Of a DNA stretch of 64,000 nt, positions 26,290-64,000 are shown piece by piece (positions within the stretch are counted from its first letter, which is position 1; every line of letters begins with the position of its first letter). The notes under the pieces were generated by a model. That model worked only from the letters and a program-made list of their open reading frames with translations. It was not told the DNA's origin and did not search any database. This DNA comes from Vespa crabro (taxonomy: Eukaryota > Arthropoda > Insecta > Hymenoptera > Vespidae), in contig NC_060965.1 of the NCBI RefSeq assembly GCF_910589235.1, positions 4,057,901-4,121,900 of the forward strand, in the 5' to 3' direction. A program made the position numbers and the translations under genes.

Positions 26290-28064
26290 TTAAAGGCAGA
26301 AGTTCTTGTAAAATAATACGTATTTTTTATTTCGATTATATACATAAGTTTATCATTGTAGATAATTTATTGTACATTCTTTAAAATTACCTAACATGTG
26401 AGATGGGGATATGTACAAATTTCAAAATTGTCGACTCAATACGAGTTTATACATGTACATTTTTTAACTACTAGTATGTTTTCAAACATTTAGAGGTTCA
26501 TTGTAAAATATGATTTATTAGATATCACTTGTTATGTTAATGTAATTAGATATAGATCTTAATATCTTTAGATATTAAAAATATGTCAGTAAATTCAGTC
26601 TGATTAAATTTTTTACTTTGATGTAATTAATTTAATATAATTTATCAAATGAAATTTTATTTTCAAGAAAAAAAGACATTATCAATTAAAAGTAGATTAG
26701 TATGTGAGACTGTTTAAAACGAATCTTATAACATTTCTATTTGTGTTATATTTTACGACAATTACAAATTTCTATAAAATTTAATTTTCTGATTTTGGGT
26801 AATAAATATATGCACGTTTATTTGATTAGCATTTGTTTGACATAGTAGTCAAATAAATTGTTAATATTATTGTAGAGTGATATTTGAATTATTGTCTTCC
26901 CTCGAATTATAATTTAAAATATGATATCTATGTCTCTTTCTCTCTTTACATATAAATATATGTATATGTATGTATACGTCCATATACATGTTTATATTTG
27001 ATAATTCAAGGTGCTATTATATAACATTTAAGAGAGTTCGTGATTTTTTTTACGTCGCCTAATTACATTTATTTTTTAATTAATCTTCTTAATTAATTTT
27101 CAAAGCAATAAAGGTTATTGGATATAATGGAACAGTCAGGAATTAATTTATCTATTCGCAAATTTGAACGCTTGCTTTTTTGTCCTTAAGGAATAAACTA
27201 TTTAAATAATTGCAATATTTCAAGAAAATTTATTGTGTATCTATATTAGATAAGAATATAATAGACTGATAATAAATTAACATTGTTTAATAATTATTTA
27301 TACGTAACGAAATGGGAGAACCTTCTTTATACTATCTGTTACAATAATTTTATACTTCATTTCATGTTGACTGACATTTAATTACATATATTGGAAATCA
27401 CGAATTGTTATTTACATAAATGTGCGCTTTGGCCGTATGAAATTTACTAGTCATGTATTGAAGGAAGCATTGTCATCCCTAATAAATAAATTATATAAGT
27501 CATAATTTTTATTGAGAATGTATCTTAGAAATTTTTACCTTATCTTCGATTTATTTCAATTGTATATGATTTAGCGTCTTTCAAATATTTTAGAATCGAA
27601 AAGAATACATGTGCAAATGTTTTTCATTGGAATTTTATTAATTGAAATATTAAAAATCAATATAATTTGCAAATGTGATAGCAAAGATAGATTAACAAGA
27701 GAGAAACAAAAAATAATAATTTAAAATTATTTTTAACAATTCTTAATAAAAATTATATTTATGGGATTTTGAGGAAAGGATGTGTATTATTAAAAATAGT
27801 CAAATAGTAAGTAGAATATATATAGTATTTTTTTATTACTCCGTTTTTGACAATGACAGTTATTGCTTATTAGTTAAAGACTTCAATGATTGACACAAAG
27901 ATATTCAAGGTACGAAGTCGGTCGAATGGCTATCAATCACATCCATCGAGAATAGTCGAATTCCTTTTATTTCTTTATATAAATATATATGTATATGTAT
28001 GTCCTATATATATGCACGCACATATACAATATACATACGTATATACACACGTATATTTTATGTG

Positions 28065-28121
<57 letters not shown>

Positions 28122-29230
28122 TTTTTTATTAGATAGATATCTAAATTACGGCATGAAAATATCGATATAATATCTCGACTCGTACTTATTTTATGAATGA
28201 AATTGGCATATTCTTAATTTATAATCTTTATACTTTTGGAAAGATATATTCGCGTCGTACGTGAATACAGGTACTGGAGAAAGGGGCTTTAGGGCACTGA
28301 ACACTTTTGATTTCGGGCCTGTAAGAGTATTTGCGGTACTTCTTATGTGGTACAATCAATCAATAATTTGATTAATGTTTAATAATAATATTGTGGCCCA
28401 AAAGAAACAACATCCGTTTTCTTTTTTTTTGTTTGCAGCTTTAATCTTCCTACATGATATCCTTCAATAAAGTAGTCAAGATTTGTATTTGATTAGAAAT
28501 GATTTGTTTGTAATTTGTTTCATTGTAAGATCTATTTAGATACAGTTATCGTGCAGAAGGATTTCAATCTTAATCATAAATTTAATTAAATGACTTGTCG
28601 TTTTTCAGAACAATAGTTCATAACGATCTTTGATCCTTAGTGATATACGAAAATTTACTACGTTCGATATCTAATAATACATTTATTAACACAGCAGTGG
28701 TTTCTTATGTCACACCCTTTTTATTTTAGACAGTAATTAATTATGAAAGATAGATGCGAGCGGGAACGTCATTTCCATTAATATCCAAACGTTCGCGAGA
28801 AGCAATTTTCATTGAGGATCATTTTTTGGCAGGTTTCACGATTATCCAGGCACGTGAAAAATTTTCAAATATTTTTCATAGGGTGTATAAAAAATATGTA
28901 CCAAGAAGACATCTTTCCTTCTTTTTTTCTTTTTTTTTTTTTTTTTTTATTATTATAATCGACGCACATTCGGTAAGCTATAATTCGAAATGTTGTCGAT
29001 AAATTGAAGGTAACATTTGAAGGGCGTGCAAATTGAAATCTCCGCCCAACGTTTGTTTGTTTGTTATGTAATCCAATATAATAGGAGGGGAACGTTGAAT
29101 GAAAAATGAAAACAATGAAGAAAGCGAGTTGGTCCCTCCGCGATACACAAAAACCAAATACGTCGCGTACTCTTACCGGTCCCGTTTATTTTCCTTTGGC
29201 ACGATGACTATGGAACACAAACGACGAGGA
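26290..29230. other. Zinc-finger 3' UTR and convergent intergenic region
   Basis: The zinc-finger gene and the GABA-B receptor gene meet tail to tail here. Candidate polyadenylation signals for the first are AATAAA at 26801-26806 and 26852-26857. For the receptor, TTTATT at 29185-29190 lies only about 40 bases after its stop, so a site further left may be used. Otherwise the stretch is A+T-rich and without recognisable genes. Confidence 0.55.
28069..28119. repeat. (TA)n microsatellite
   Basis: About 25 TA units, preceded by TATG/CACG variants from about 27985. Confidence 0.95.

Positions 29231-64000
<34,770 letters not shown>

Noticed and set aside
27886..28170. Open frame with Ile-Tyr repeats
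   Set aside because: It is a translation of the TA microsatellite.

Overview
This is a eukaryotic nuclear window, A+T-rich and intron-rich, and almost certainly from an insect. Three things suggest Hymenoptera, probably an aculeate wasp or bee: the gene set, the many long (GA)n/(TC)n and (TA)n microsatellites, and the very large neuronal receptor gene with kilobase introns. The species cannot be named from the sequence alone. All gene models were built by hand from open frames, GT/AG sites, codon phase and remembered family sequences; no search was run.

Layout. Positions 1-11560 hold no gene I can support, only microsatellites and a few G+C-richer islands. RpL40 (ubiquitin fused to ribosomal protein L40) lies on + at about 11562-12735, with a noncoding TOP-type first exon. 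FIG4 (Sac-domain phosphoinositide phosphatase) is on - at 12949-17890 in 13 exons; its 3' end nearly meets that of RpL40. A small COX7A-like gene (respiratory-chain subunit or COX7A2L/SCAF1-like) is on - at 18525-19478 in 3 exons. A large C2H2 zinc-finger protein (about 1690 aa, 3 coding exons) is on + at 21025-26289. From 29231 to the right edge, on -, runs the metabotropic GABA-B receptor subunit 2: 18 coding exons over 35 kb, with the 5' end beyond the window. Its introns carry almost all the simple repeats, several hairpins and a probable piggyBac-type MITE.

The five genes do not form a pathway. They are a normal insect mix: housekeeping (RpL40, COX7A-like), endolysosomal lipid signalling (FIG4), a probable transcription regulator, and a neuronal GPCR. 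I did not find a new multi-gene system. The observations most worth checking are: (1) a phase-matched second exon in a FIG4 intron whose end repeats the end of the preceding exon, a likely alternative exon; (2) a TTAA-flanked inverted-repeat element filling a GABA-B intron; (3) a long Ser/Thr/Glu-rich segment before the GABA-B ligand-binding-like domain and a C-terminal T-N-V that fits a class I PDZ ligand; (4) an in-frame uORF abutting the COX7A-like start.
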